NCBI RefSeq assembly: GCF_943371865.1
Contig: NZ_CALRWL010000027.1
Location: 15,872 to 79,871, forward strand
Direction: 5' to 3'
Source of the DNA: Azorhizobium sp943371865
GTDB taxonomy: Bacteria; Pseudomonadota; Alphaproteobacteria; Rhizobiales; Xanthobacteraceae
Length of the DNA stretch: 64,000 nucleotides
A program made the translations under genes and the position numbers. The notes beneath the pieces were generated by a model. It had not been told where the DNA came from. It saw only the letters and a list, made by a program, of their open reading frames with translations, and ran no database searches. Positions 1 to 8,630 of the stretch are shown here, in pieces. Numbering within the stretch: the first letter of the stretch is position 1; each line of letters starts with the position of its first letter.

Positions 1-158
1 AGGAGGGGCGCATTCGCGCGGTGGTGGAAGATGGCGTGGGTCTGGATCCCGCGCTCATCCACGACGTGTTCGGAGTCGAAGTCATGGCCCTGCGCCATCC
101 GCAGACCGGCCGTCCGGTGTTTGTCCCCGTCACCGGGCCGAGCGAGGGGGCGGCGTGA
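1..158 (+). CDS. Siderophore/B12-type ABC transporter ATPase, C-terminal fragment
   Basis: Only the last ~52 codons are in the window, read in the frame that ends with TGA at 156-158. The visible tail (beginning EGRIRAVVEDG and ending GPSEGAA) is the C-terminal part of a FecE/FepC/BtuD-type ATPase, beyond the Walker and signature motifs. The identity rests mainly on context. The stop overlaps the start of a FecCD permease, which is followed by a second permease and a periplasmic binding protein. The protein would power uptake of ferric siderophore, haem or cobalamin across the inner membrane. The substrate cannot be told from this fragment. Confidence 0.7.
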   Translation, partial: EGRIRAVVEDGVGLDPALIHDVFGVEVMALRHPQTGRPVFVPVTGPSEGAA

Positions 159-1213
159 CGGCAAGCGGGTGTGCACCGCGGCGCCTGGCGGCGCGGCGAG
201 GGATCCGTCTGAGCGGCGCCGCGATGGCGCCGATGCTGCTGGCGGGCATCGCGCTGGCCTATCTGGGGTTTGGCGCCCGGGTCATTCCCCCTGCAACGGT
301 GATCGAGGCGCTCTTCGCATTCGATCCCACCCGCTTCGACCACAAGGTGGTGGTGGAATTGCGCATGGTGCGGCTGCTGGTGGGCCTGCTGGCCGGGGCT
401 TCGCTGGGCGTGTGCGGGGCCTTGCTGCAAGCCATCACCCGCAACCCCCTGGGCGAGCCCCATGTGCTGGGGCTGAATGCGGGCGCCGTATTGGCTGTGG
501 TGTCCTCCATCACCTTCGGTCCGGCGCTGGCTTCGGGATTTCCTGCGGTCTCTGGCCCCGTGCTGATCGCCGCGCGGCCGGTGGTGGCCGCCTGCGGCGC
601 GGCGGCGATGTTTGCGCTGGTGTTGGCCACCGCCTCGGCGGGGCGCCAGGGCCTCACACCGCTCAAGGTGACGCTGTGCGGCATCGCGCTGTCGAGCTTC
701 GCGGCGGCACTGACCTCGGCGCAACTCATTTTGGATGACCAGACGCTTGCAACCATCCGTTTGTGGCTCGCCGGCGATTTGTCGGGCCAGTCCTATGCCG
801 CCCTGCGGGGAGCCGTGCCGGTGTGCCTCCTGGGCTTTGGGCTTGCGTGCGCCATCGCCGGCCGCCTGAATGCCATGGCGCTGGGGGATGGGGTGGCCAG
901 CGGCCTGGGCGTTGATCTTGTGCGCACCCGATGGGCCGGGCTCGCGGCGGCCGGGCTCCTATGTGGGGCGGCGGTGTCCCTCGCAGGCCCCATCGGCTTT
1001 GTCGGGCTGGTGGTGCCGCATGTGGTGCGCGCCTGCATCACCCGCGATCTGCGCCTGCTGTTGCCGCTGTCCGCCGTTCTGGGGGCCTGTCTGCTTCTGG
1101 CGGCGGACCTTGCGGCGCGCAGCCTGCTGGCGCCGCGGGAACTGGCGACCGGCGCTCTCACTGCCCTGGTGGGCGTGCCGGTCTTCCTGGCGCTCGCCGC
1201 CCGGAGCCGCTGA
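155..1213 (+). CDS. FecCD-family ABC transporter permease (first subunit)
   Basis: A 352-residue, very hydrophobic protein of FecCD length (about 320-350 aa) with roughly nine to ten membrane segments. Family landmarks are RNPLGEPHVLGLNAGA near residues 97-112 and the late GPIGFVGLVVPHVVR motif, the loop that contacts the ATPase. The start is a GTG overlapping the stop of the upstream ATPase gene (GTGA), which indicates translational coupling. It is one half of the channel for ferric-siderophore, haem or B12 import. The next gene encodes its partner. The N-terminal ~20 residues are Arg/Ala-rich, so a slightly later start (MAPMLLAG) is possible. Confidence 0.9.
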   Translation: MTASGCAPRRLAARRGIRLSGAAMAPMLLAGIALAYLGFGARVIPPATVIEALFAFDPTRFDHKVVVELRMVRLLVGLLAGASLGVCGALLQAITRNPLGEPHVLGLNAGAVLAVVSSITFGPALASGFPAVSGPVLIAARPVVAACGAAAMFALVLATASAGRQGLTPLKVTLCGIALSSFAAALTSAQLILDDQTLATIRLWLAGDLSGQSYAALRGAVPVCLLGFGLACAIAGRLNAMALGDGVASGLGVDLVRTRWAGLAAAGLLCGAAVSLAGPIGFVGLVVPHVVRACITRDLRLLLPLSAVLGACLLLAADLAARSLLAPRELATGALTALVGVPVFLALAARSR

Positions 1214-2262
1214 TGCGCGCGCCCTCCTATCGCGCCGGCTATCGGCGGACCACGCTGGGGCCGCTCGCCTTTCGGGTGCGTCTGCGGCCGCTGGTGATCT
1301 GCCTCGCCCTGGCTGGGGCGATGCTGGCCGGCGCCCTATGGGCGCTCATGCACGGCAGCCTGCATATTCCGACCGGTGCGGCGATTGCGGCGCTCACCGG
1401 TGGCGAGGCGAACCGGGAAGTCCTCCACATCATCATGGAGGTTCGGCTCCCCCGCGTGCTGATGGCGATGCTGATCGGGGCGATGCTGGGGCTCGCCGGT
1501 GCCGCCATGCAGACGCTGACCCGCAATGGCCTTGCGGATCCCGGTCTGATCGGCGTCAAGGAGGGGGCGAGCATCGGCGTTCTGCTGGTGCTTTTCGGCG
1601 CGCCCGGGCTGAGCCTCGGCTGGCGTCCGGTGGCCGGACTGGCCGGCGGACTGAGCGCGGCGCTGCTGGTGTGCGCCCTGGCGCGCGATCTTTCCGGATT
1701 GCGCTTCGTGCTGGTGGGGATCGGTCTCTCCTGGCTGCTCTCCGCAGTGCTGCTCATCTTTCTCACCACTGCCGATATCAATGATGTGGAGACCGCTCTG
1801 CTCTGGTTGGCGGGCAGCTTGCATAACGCCGCCTGGCCCATGCTGCCCGTCGCGGCGCTCTGGGGGGCACTCGGTGCGCTGACGCTTGCCGCCACCGCGC
1901 GGCAGGCCGATGCCGCGCTGCTGGGCGATGCCGCCGCAAGCGGCCTCGGCGTGCGGCTGAAGGGACTGAATGGCCTGCGGCTGGCGTCGTCGGCCTTGAT
2001 GACCGCTGCGGCTGTCTCCTGCGTCGGTAGCCTCGGCTTCGTGGGGTTGATGGCGCCGCATATGGCCCGCCTCATGGTGGGCGGTGGTCAGGGGGCACTG
2101 CTGACGGGCAGCGCCCTGTGCGGCGGCTTTCTGGTGCTGGCCGCCGACACGTTCGGACGCCTGGCGTTCGCGCCCCTCCAGATCCCGGCCGGCATCGTCA
2201 TGGCCGTGTTCGGGGTTCCTGTCTTCCTGCTGCTGTTGTGGCACCGCCGGGATCGGCTGTGA
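1213..2262 (+). CDS. FecCD-family ABC transporter permease (second subunit)
   Basis: A 349-residue membrane protein of the same family as the preceding gene but clearly different in sequence, so the channel is a heterodimer as in FecCD and FepDG. It carries the TLTRNGLADPGLIGVKEGA region and the ATPase-contact loop SLGFVGLMAPHMARL. ATG overlaps the upstream stop (TGATG), as expected inside an operon. The N-terminus has a basic cytosolic stretch before the first membrane segment near residue 28. With the ATPase and the following binding protein it forms a complete type II importer. Iron-chelate import is the likeliest role. Confidence 0.9.
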   Translation: MRAPSYRAGYRRTTLGPLAFRVRLRPLVICLALAGAMLAGALWALMHGSLHIPTGAAIAALTGGEANREVLHIIMEVRLPRVLMAMLIGAMLGLAGAAMQTLTRNGLADPGLIGVKEGASIGVLLVLFGAPGLSLGWRPVAGLAGGLSAALLVCALARDLSGLRFVLVGIGLSWLLSAVLLIFLTTADINDVETALLWLAGSLHNAAWPMLPVAALWGALGALTLAATARQADAALLGDAAASGLGVRLKGLNGLRLASSALMTAAAVSCVGSLGFVGLMAPHMARLMVGGGQGALLTGSALCGGFLVLAADTFGRLAFAPLQIPAGIVMAVFGVPVFLLLLWHRRDRL

Positions 2263-2270
2263 CCGCACCC

Positions 2271-3245
2271 ATGAGGTTTGCGATGGTTGTTCCCCTGTGC
2301 CGCGCCTTCGTCGTCCTTGCCACGGTCCTGCTCATGTCCATGGGCGGTGCCCGCGCGCAGACGCGCACCTTTACGGACGACCTTGGTCGCACGGTTGCGG
2401 TGCCGGACCACCCCATGCGCATCGTCTCGCTGCATGATCTCGACATCACGCTGCCGCTGATTGAACTGGGCGTGATGCCGGTGGCCAGCCATGGCCGGGT
2501 GAGGCCCGACGGCTCCCGCTTCTTGCGCGCGGGTGCGTTGCTGATGGGCGTGGATTTCGACACGTCTTCCATCGCCTTCATCGGGGCCAATGCCATCGAC
2601 CTGGAGGCGGTGGCTCAGGCGCGGCCTGATCTGATCATCACCCTGACCACGCGCGACACGCCGGTGGCGCAACTGGAGCGGATCGCACCGACCGTGAGCC
2701 TGGATCATCTCAAGGGCGGGCCGGAGCGGCTCTATGGCAAGCTCGCGGACCTGACGGGCACGCGGACGCGCCTTGCCGCGTTGCAGGCCCGCTATGCGGC
2801 GCAGATCGGGCAACTGCGGGCGCTGGTGGATACGGCGCGCATCACCGTTTCCACCTTCCAGGCCAACCAGGGCAAGATCACGGTGTTCCACACCGATCGG
2901 GCCTTGGGGCGGGTGTTGCGCGATGCCGGCTTCCGCTTTCCCAAGCTCGCCGATTCCATCCCCGAAGGCGGGCGGATGGACGTGAGCGCCGAGCGCCTGC
3001 CGGACCTCGACGCCGACCTCATCTTCGATACCTTCCGCTCCGATCGCAGCGGTGGGCCGGCAGAGGAGCTGGCGGATATGGAAAAGGCCATGCCCGGTTT
3101 CTGCGCGGTGCTCAAGGCGTGCCGGGAAGGACGCTTTCTGCTGCTGCCCCGCGACGAAACCATTTCCAATACTTATGCGGCGCTCAATTTGCTGGTGCCG
3201 GTGGTCCAGGCCCAGGCGCTGCGCCTGCGCGACGCCTGGCGCTGA
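2271..3245 (+). CDS. Periplasmic iron-siderophore-type substrate-binding protein
   Basis: A 324-residue protein with a Sec signal peptide (hydrophobic core to about residue 25, then an Ala-x-Ala-like site before QTRTF). The mature protein opens with TFTDDLGRTVAVPDHPMRIV, the typical start of FepB/FecB-type class III binding proteins. Next come an 'IDLEAVAQARPDLIITL' helix-strand region and a C-terminal lobe ending in LNLLVPVVQAQALRLRD. It delivers the chelate to the permease pair encoded just upstream. An in-frame GTG at 2259, overlapping the previous stop as GTGA, is an alternative start that adds four residues. Substrate is not predictable by eye. Confidence 0.87.
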   Translation: MRFAMVVPLCRAFVVLATVLLMSMGGARAQTRTFTDDLGRTVAVPDHPMRIVSLHDLDITLPLIELGVMPVASHGRVRPDGSRFLRAGALLMGVDFDTSSIAFIGANAIDLEAVAQARPDLIITLTTRDTPVAQLERIAPTVSLDHLKGGPERLYGKLADLTGTRTRLAALQARYAAQIGQLRALVDTARITVSTFQANQGKITVFHTDRALGRVLRDAGFRFPKLADSIPEGGRMDVSAERLPDLDADLIFDTFRSDRSGGPAEELADMEKAMPGFCAVLKACREGRFLLLPRDETISNTYAALNLLVPVVQAQALRLRDAWR

Positions 3246-3310
3246 GGTTGGAGCTGCCTGCCGCCTGTGCCAGCATGGGCGCGACACCGACAGGAGCAGG
3301 CACCGGCCGC

Positions 3311-4213
3311 ATGACGACGCCGACCCAAAGTAAGAAGACCAAGGTGGACCGTTTCGGCGAGCGCCTGCGCACCCGTGGGGCGTCGCTCTCGCCCAGCCTG
3401 AAGATGGTGGCGGACTATATCGACGAGAACCGCCGCACCATTCTTCACAAGTCCGCCCTGGACATCGCCGCCGACACCGGCACCTCCGACGCCACCGTCA
3501 TTCGCGCCATCCAGGCACTGGGGTTTGAAGGCCTGCGGGACCTCAAGCGCACCCTGACCGGCTATCTGGGGGAGGTGGTGTCCTCCGTGGACCGGATGTC
3601 GTCCACCACCGCGCAGCTCAAGCAGAGCATCGACACTTCCATCGATTTCGTGCGCGACGGCCATCTCGCGGGCATCGAGGCGGTGACCAGTCCGGCGAAC
3701 CGTGCGGCCATCGCCGCGGCGATCGAATTGATGCGCAGCGCGGAGGGCATCGGGCTGTTCGGCATCGGCGCTTCGGCGATCATTTCCGATTATGTGATGC
3801 GCCTGCTGATCCGCAACGGGCGGCACGCCTATGTGCTGAACCGGACCGGCATCGCCCTGGGCGAGCAACTTCTGGCCATGCGTAGCGGTGATGTGCTGCT
3901 CATGATGGGGCAGGCCAGCGCCCATCGGGAGGGCTCTGCCACGCTGGAAGAGGCACGGCGTCTCGGCGTGCCGATGATCCTGCTGACGGCGTCTAGCTCG
4001 CCCGCCTTTGGCAAGCAGGCGCAGGTGACGATCCGGGTGCCGCGGGGCCGGTCCGAAATGGTGCCGCTGCACGGACTGGTGTTGATGTGTCTGGAGATGC
4101 TGGTGATTGGCCTGGCTGCCACCGAGCCGGAGCGATCGACCCAGTCCCTGGAGCGCCTGCACCGGCTCTATGACGATATTCGCAAGCCGGCCCGCGGCGG
4201 ATCGGCGGGATAA
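3311..4213 (+). CDS. RpiR/MurR-family transcriptional regulator (HTH_6 + SIS)
   Basis: A 300-residue regulator with an N-terminal HTH_6 domain (about residues 10-90, with LKMVADYIDEN and TSDATVIRAIQALGFEGLRDLK) and a C-terminal SIS sugar-phosphate-binding domain (about 130-260, with GIGLFGIGASAIISDYVMR). It lies 65 bp downstream of the binding-protein gene on the same strand. RpiR regulators usually sense phosphosugars, and no sugar gene is next to it, so its target may be the upstream iron-type importer or something outside the window. A strong bidirectional terminator follows it. Confidence 0.88.
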   Translation: MTTPTQSKKTKVDRFGERLRTRGASLSPSLKMVADYIDENRRTILHKSALDIAADTGTSDATVIRAIQALGFEGLRDLKRTLTGYLGEVVSSVDRMSSTTAQLKQSIDTSIDFVRDGHLAGIEAVTSPANRAAIAAAIELMRSAEGIGLFGIGASAIISDYVMRLLIRNGRHAYVLNRTGIALGEQLLAMRSGDVLLMMGQASAHREGSATLEEARRLGVPMILLTASSSPAFGKQAQVTIRVPRGRSEMVPLHGLVLMCLEMLVIGLAATEPERSTQSLERLHRLYDDIRKPARGGSAG

Positions 4214-4231
4214 ACCAATACTTCGGAAGGT

Positions 4232-4265
4232 GCGACGGGCCGGGCCACGTGGCCCGACCCGTCGC
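4232..4265. terminator. Bidirectional intrinsic terminator between rpiR and acdS
   Basis: GCGACGGGCCGGGCC at 4232-4246 pairs with GGCCCGACCCGTCGC at 4251-4265 around an ACGT loop. That gives 14 of 15 paired bases, with one C-A mismatch. It sits between the stop of the plus-strand rpiR gene and the stop of the minus-strand acdS gene, so it can end both transcripts. There is no clear T-tract, as is common in GC-rich genomes. Confidence 0.75.
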
Positions 4266-4273
4266 GAGAGGCT

Positions 4274-5287
4274 TCAGCCGTTGCGGAAGGCGTAGCCGTA
4301 GCCGTTCAGGGCCGGGGCGCCGCCGAGATGGGCGTAGAGCACCTTCGAACCGGCGGGGAAGTAATCCTTCTTCACCAGATCGATCATGCCCTGCATGGAT
4401 TTTCCCTCGTAGACCGGATCGGTGATCATGGCTTCGAGGCGGGCGACCAGACGGATCGCATCCTTGGTCTCTTCGGACGGAACGCCGTAGACGGGGTAGG
4501 CATAGTCTTCCACCAGAACCACGTCATCTTCGGTGATGGGGCGGCCGAGCTTGACGAGATCCGCGGTGCGCTTGGCGATTTCCAGCACCTGGGCCTTGGT
4601 CTGGGCCGGGGTGAAGGACGCGTCGATGCCGATGACGCGCTGCGAGCGGCCGTCCTTGGCGAAGCCCACGGTCATGCCGGCATGGGTGGAGCCGGTGACG
4701 GTGCACACCACGATATAGTCGAACTTGAAGCCAAGCTCGGCTTCCTGCGCGCGGACCTCTTCGGCAAAGCCCACATAGCCGAGGCCGCCATAGGGATGCA
4801 CCGAGGCGCCGGCCGGGATCGGGTAGGGCTTGCCGCCATTGGCTTCCACGTCGGCGATGGCATCTTCCCAGCTCTTGCGGATGCCGATGTCGAAGCCGTC
4901 GTCCACCAGGCGCACGTCGGCGCCCATGATGCGCGAGAGCATGATGTTGCCGACGCGGTCGTACACCGCATCCTCATGCGGCACCCAGGCTTCCTGCACC
5001 AGCCGGCACTTGAAGCCGATCTTGGCGGCCACAGCCGCGATCATGCGGGTGTGGTTGGACTGCACGCCGCCGATGGACACCAGGGTATCGGCGCCGGACT
5101 TGATGGCGTCGGGGATGATGTATTCCAGCTTGCGCAGCTTGTTGCCGCCATAGGCGAGACCGGAGTTGCAGTCATCGCGCTTGGCATAGATCTCGACCTT
5201 GCCGCCGAGATGGTCGGTCAGGCGCTGGAGCTTCTCGATCGGCGAGGGGCCGAAGGTGAGGGGGTAGCGTTCAAATTCGGCGAGCAT
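4274..5287 (-). CDS. acdS: 1-aminocyclopropane-1-carboxylate deaminase
   Basis: A 337-residue PLP fold-II enzyme that would cleave ACC, the ethylene precursor, to ammonia and 2-oxobutyrate in the cytosol. The PLP lysine is K50 in the motif SGLAYGGNKLRKLEY. SIGGVQSNHTRM binds the carboxylate. Residues that separate true ACC deaminases from D-cysteine desulfhydrases are present: a Tyr-Glu pair at 293-294 (DPVYEGKS) and Leu at 321 (AHLGGAP), matching Y294/E295/L322 of the Pseudomonas enzyme with a one-residue shift. The length fits the family (~338 aa). It is divergent from an Lrp-type gene that probably controls it. Bacteria carrying acdS are typically plant-associated. Confidence 0.95.
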   Translation of the reverse strand: MLAEFERYPLTFGPSPIEKLQRLTDHLGGKVEIYAKRDDCNSGLAYGGNKLRKLEYIIPDAIKSGADTLVSIGGVQSNHTRMIAAVAAKIGFKCRLVQEAWVPHEDAVYDRVGNIMLSRIMGADVRLVDDGFDIGIRKSWEDAIADVEANGGKPYPIPAGASVHPYGGLGYVGFAEEVRAQEAELGFKFDYIVVCTVTGSTHAGMTVGFAKDGRSQRVIGIDASFTPAQTKAQVLEIAKRTADLVKLGRPITEDDVVLVEDYAYPVYGVPSEETKDAIRLVARLEAMITDPVYEGKSMQGMIDLVKKDYFPAGSKVLYAHLGGAPALNGYGYAFRNG

Positions 5288-5411
5288 GGTCGGTCCTCGA
5301 TGGCGTCAGTGTCGCAAACTAGACAGAAAAATTGTGAAAGGTCCTCTCGAAGTTAGGGCGAATTATGCGCAAGATAGCGCTATTCTGCCGGAAATATGAT
5401 GGAGAGTTCCG
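5288..5411. promoter_or_regulatory. acdS / Lrp-like regulator divergent promoter region
   Basis: This 124-bp region separates the starts of acdS and its divergent regulator. It contains a perfect 10-bp palindrome ATAGCGCTAT at 5374-5383 close to the regulator start, and an AT-rich stretch (agaaaaattgtgaaag) near 5325-5341. Known acdS genes are switched by a neighbouring Lrp-type protein (AcdR/AcdB) binding this kind of region. The palindrome is therefore a candidate operator, by inference. I could not assign -35/-10 boxes with confidence. Confidence 0.45.
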
Positions 5412-5906
5412 GTGAGTGCGGACCTTGTGAAAGAATCTTCCGAACCGGAATTCGCGGATCGGATCGATGCAAAAATCCTGCGCCTGCTGCACCGGAACGG
5501 CCGCCTGACCAATGCGGAATTGGCGGACATGGTGGCGGTGAGCCCGGCCACCTGCCACCGACGGACCCAAGCGCTGATCAAGCAAGGCTACCTCACCGGT
5601 TTCCGGGCGCTGGTGGCGCCGGAGAAGGTGGATCGCGGCACGCTGGTCATGGTGGGCGTGGTGCTGGACCGCTCGACGCCAGAGAGTTTCGCCGCCTTCG
5701 AGACCGCCATCGCCGATCTCAGCTTCGTGCTGGACTGCCATCTGGTGGCGGGCGATTTCGACTATTTCCTCAAGATCCGCGTCAGCGACATGGCCGCGTT
5801 CAACAGCATTCACGCCAGCCGCATCATCGCCTTGCCGGGGGTGCGGCAGACGCGGACCTTCTTCGTCATGAAGGAAGTGGTCGACAACCGGCCGCTGGAC
5901 TTCTGA
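5412..5906 (+). CDS. acdR: Lrp/AsnC-family regulator of ACC deaminase (AcdR-like)
   Basis: A 164-residue Lrp/AsnC protein. The N-terminal winged HTH (about residues 15-60, IDAKILRLLHRNGRLTNAEL then SPATCHRRTQALIKQG) is followed by a RAM/AsnC ligand-binding domain (about 75-155, with FVLDCHLVAGDFDYFLKIRV and LPGVRQTRTFFVMKEV). The start is GTG at 5412 with GGAGA about ten bases upstream. Its divergent orientation to acdS is the arrangement described for AcdR, which activates acdS in response to ACC. The gene symbol rests on that context. It could also regulate itself. Confidence 0.85.
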   Translation: MSADLVKESSEPEFADRIDAKILRLLHRNGRLTNAELADMVAVSPATCHRRTQALIKQGYLTGFRALVAPEKVDRGTLVMVGVVLDRSTPESFAAFETAIADLSFVLDCHLVAGDFDYFLKIRVSDMAAFNSIHASRIIALPGVRQTRTFFVMKEVVDNRPLDF

Positions 5907-5920
5907 CGCGGGCAAAGAAA

Positions 5921-5950
5921 AGCCGGCCAGAGCGGAGGCGCTGGCCGGCT
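5921..5950. terminator. Intrinsic terminator between the Lrp gene and the M20 peptidase gene
   Basis: A perfect 10-bp stem, AGCCGGCCAG (5921-5930) and CTGGCCGGCT (5941-5950), with a 10-nt loop. The A-run AAAGAAA at 5914-5920 precedes it. Read on the minus strand it becomes a U-run after the hairpin, so it is a good terminator for the minus-strand M20 gene and probably for the Lrp gene as well. Confidence 0.78.
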
Positions 5951-5975
5951 GGGTCGGATGGCGAGTGTGCGAGCG

Positions 5976-7385
5976 CTACTTGGCGCGGGCCTTGAGGATG
6001 CCCGGGCCATCCTCACCCAGATCATAGAACAGGCCGGCCATGAGCTGGAGCGCCTCGCGGGCGACGGAGGCGAGCAGGTGCTCATTCGGCGCATGCTGCG
6101 AGCAGGCCGGATACGAATGCGGCACCCACACCGTGGGCATGCCGAGAATGAGCGCGAACACGTCATTGGGCAGCGAGCCGCCCAGGTTCGGCAGCAGGGC
6201 CGGGGTCTTGCCGGTGGTGGTGGCGATGGAGGCCAGCGCCCATGACACCCAAGGGTCGGTGGGATCCACGCGGGTGGCTTCGAACGTGGCCATGCGCGAG
6301 GGCTTCACCGAGACCCGCTCCAGCCCATGGGCGGCCAGATGAGCCTCCACCAGCGGGATGATGGTGGTGGGATCGGTGCCCACCACGAAGCGCAACTGCA
6401 TGGTGGCCTTGGCGCTGGGCGGCACCGCATTGGCCGGGGCCTCGGGCGCGCCGGTCTTGAAGGCCAGCACTTCCAGCGTATTCCAGCCGAAGATCTTCTC
6501 CGCTTGGGTGAGGCCGGTCTCGCCCCATTCCGGATCAATGTCCGGATCGCCCATGCCCTGTTCCAGCTTGATGTCCGCCAGAGCTGCGCGGACGGCAGCC
6601 GGGATTTCCGTGGGCTTCAGACCGTCCACCAGAATACGGCCCTTGGAATCCACCAGGGTGGCGATGGCATGGGCCAGCAGCGTGCCGGCATTGGCCAGCA
6701 CGCCACCCCAATTGCCGGAATGATGGCCGCCTTCGCGCAGCTTCACCTCCAGCTCGAAATTGAACGCGCCGCGCGAGCCGAGGAACACCGTGGGGCGCAC
6801 CGCCTGCAAGCGGGGGCCGTCGGAGCCGATGAGCACGTCGGCGGCCAGCGCCGTACGCTCCTGCTGGGCCATTTCGCGCAGGCCCGGCGAGCCGGCTTCT
6901 TCGCCCATCTCGATCAGCAGCTTGCTGTTGAAGCCGAGCGTGCCGCCGCGGGCCGCCATCACCTGCTCCAGAGCGGCGATGTTGATGGTGTGCTGGCCCT
7001 TGTTGTCGGCGGTGCCGCGGCCATACCAGCGGTCGCCTTCCTCCACCAGCGTCCAGGGCGCAAGGCCCTCGCGCCAGCCGGCATCCTGGCCGAACACCAC
7101 GTCGCCGTGGCCATAGGTGAGCACGGTGGGCAGGCCGTCCGCCTCATGGCGTTCGGCAATCAGGAACGGGCCGTAGCCGGGCACGGGATTTTCGACGATG
7201 CGGCAGACGAAGCCCAGCTTCTCCACCGTGGGGATCATCTCGTCGGTGAGATAGGCGCGCAGCACATCCAGGCTGTTGCCGGTCTGGCTTTCGGTCGGCA
7301 TGGCGACCCTGCGGGCGAGATCGGCGCGGAAGGCTCCGCGATCGAAATAGTCCGCCGCGCGGGCGACGGCATCTTGGCGGCTCAT
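5976..7385 (-). CDS. M20-family metallopeptidase (dipeptidase / deacylase type)
   Basis: A 469-residue zinc-dependent amidohydrolase. Visible di-zinc motifs are YGHGDVVFG (His, Asp catalytic), RGTADNKGQH (bridging Asp), EMGEEAGSPG (general-base Glu and metal Glu), LIGSDGPR (Asp) and the C-terminal SQHAPNEHL (His). Between them lies the inserted dimerisation lid domain with GAFNFELEVK and REGGHHSGNWGG. No signal peptide is seen, so it is probably cytosolic. It is the last gene of the minus-strand dipeptide importer run, separated by 267 bp that carry inverted repeats. A sensible job is hydrolysis of the imported dipeptides or N-acyl amino acids. Substrate is not assignable. Confidence 0.87.
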   Translation of the reverse strand: MSRQDAVARAADYFDRGAFRADLARRVAMPTESQTGNSLDVLRAYLTDEMIPTVEKLGFVCRIVENPVPGYGPFLIAERHEADGLPTVLTYGHGDVVFGQDAGWREGLAPWTLVEEGDRWYGRGTADNKGQHTINIAALEQVMAARGGTLGFNSKLLIEMGEEAGSPGLREMAQQERTALAADVLIGSDGPRLQAVRPTVFLGSRGAFNFELEVKLREGGHHSGNWGGVLANAGTLLAHAIATLVDSKGRILVDGLKPTEIPAAVRAALADIKLEQGMGDPDIDPEWGETGLTQAEKIFGWNTLEVLAFKTGAPEAPANAVPPSAKATMQLRFVVGTDPTTIIPLVEAHLAAHGLERVSVKPSRMATFEATRVDPTDPWVSWALASIATTTGKTPALLPNLGGSLPNDVFALILGMPTVWVPHSYPACSQHAPNEHLLASVAREALQLMAGLFYDLGEDGPGILKARAK

Positions 7386-7460
7386 GATGTCAGCTTCGTT
7401 CCGTGTGGGGATGGAAAGCAGGTGTCGGCGCGGGGCGCCTCTCCAGGCGCGCGGCGGAAC

Positions 7461-7591
7461 CCTCTCCCGCTTGCGGGGGAGGGCAGGGAGGGGGCCGAAG
7501 CGGAGCTTCGGAAAGGTCCTGGTACCGGCCGCGAGCCCTCGCCGCTGGCGCGGCGCCCCCACCCCAACCCTCCCCCGCAAGCGGGAGAGGG
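7461..7591. repeat. Paired GC-rich inverted repeat, locus 1
   Basis: Two ~37-bp copies of the same element face each other. The copy at 7461-7496 has the core CTCCCGCTTGCGGGGGAGGG. The reverse-complement copy at 7554-7591 has the core CCCTCCCCCGCAAGCGGGAG. Each copy also contains its own internal stem, CCCGCTTGCGGG. About 57 bp lie between the copies. The unit recurs at 54361-54505 (pair) and 63957-63992 (single). It fills the 267-bp gap between the M20 and DppF-like genes, and I see no gene in that gap. Confidence 0.8.
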
Positions 7592-7652
7592 AGCGCGGTT
7601 GCGCCAGGGAGGGACAAGGGCGCGGTCGCGCCGGGACGGGCGCGGGCCGGCA

Positions 7653-8630
7653 TCAGGCGGCGCTCAGCGTGGCGAGGCCGGGGGCGTGGTGACAGGCGGC
7701 CCAGCCGTCGGCGAAATGGGCCATCGGCGGGGCGGTGGTCCGGCAGATGTCGGTGGCGATCGGGCAGCGGGGCTGGAAGGCGCAGCCCTGCATCTGGGTG
7801 AGCGGGTTGGGGAACATCGTGCCGAGATGGGTATCGGGAACGCCCATGTCCGGATCAGGGGTGAGCACCGACTCAAGAAGTGCTTGCGTATAGGGATGTT
7901 TCGGCCCGGAAAACAGGCCGGCGCGAGTGCGCTCCTCCACGAAGCGCCCGAGGTACATCACCCCCACCCGGTCGGCCAGATGCTCAACCACCGCCAGATT
8001 GTGGCTGATGAAGAAATAGGTCAGGCCGAACTCTTTCTTCAGCTCCAGCAGCAGGTTGAGGATCTGCGCCTGTACCGAGACATCGAGCGCGGAGGTGGGT
8101 TCGTCGCAGATCACCACCTCCGGACGCATGATGAGGGCGCGCGCGATGGCCACCCGCTGGCGCTGGCCGCCGGACAGCTGGCTGGGGGAGGCGTCCAGGA
8201 GGCGGCGGGGCAGGCCGACCACGTCCAGCATCTCCTCCACCTTCTTCTGCCGCTCCGCCCCGGTGCCGATGCCGTGCACCACCAATGGCAAGGCGATGAG
8301 CTGGGAGATGGACTTGCGCGGATTGAGCGAGGAGTAGGGGTCCTGGAAGATGGGCTGGATGCGCCGGGCCACCGCGATGCGGTCGGTGGCCGCAATGGGC
8401 GTGCCGTCGATCAGGATCTCGCCGCTGGACGCCGGCAGCAGGCCGAGCAGCATCTTGGCGAGGGTGGACTTGCCGGAGCCGCTTTCGCCCACCAGCGCAT
8501 AGACCTCGCCGCGCGCCACCTTCAAGGAGACGCCGGCAACGGCGGTCAGGGTGGCCCGTTGCCGGAACATGCCCTGGGAGATGGCGAAGGTGCGGGTGAC
8601 GTTCCGCAGTTCGAGGACAGTGTCACTCAT
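7653..8630 (-). CDS. dppF: Di/oligopeptide ABC transporter ATPase (DppF/OppF type)
   Basis: A 325-residue ATPase: Walker A ALVGESGSGKST (about residues 47-58), Q-loop PIFQDPYSSLNPR, signature LSGGQRQRVAIARAL, Walker B VVICDEPTSALD and switch His FISHNLAVVEH. The C-terminal oligopeptide-transporter extension has the cysteine-rich MQGCAFQPRCPIATDICRT motif, which in this subfamily can hold an Fe-S cluster. ATG overlaps the stop of the upstream dppD-like gene by four bases. It pairs with that ATPase to drive peptide import. Confidence 0.92.
   Translation of the reverse strand: MSDTVLELRNVTRTFAISQGMFRQRATLTAVAGVSLKVARGEVYALVGESGSGKSTLAKMLLGLLPASSGEILIDGTPIAATDRIAVARRIQPIFQDPYSSLNPRKSISQLIALPLVVHGIGTGAERQKKVEEMLDVVGLPRRLLDASPSQLSGGQRQRVAIARALIMRPEVVICDEPTSALDVSVQAQILNLLLELKKEFGLTYFFISHNLAVVEHLADRVGVMYLGRFVEERTRAGLFSGPKHPYTQALLESVLTPDPDMGVPDTHLGTMFPNPLTQMQGCAFQPRCPIATDICRTTAPPMAHFADGWAACHHAPGLATLSAA

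Noticed and set aside
3311..4213. RpiR as a dedicated iron regulator in the siderophore-type operon
   Set aside because: The 65-bp gap and the family's usual sugar-phosphate ligands do not support a firm link. Only proximity argues for it.
7386..7652. CRISPR-like repeat array
   Set aside because: Only two copies, in inverted orientation and palindromic, with no regular spacers and no cas genes.
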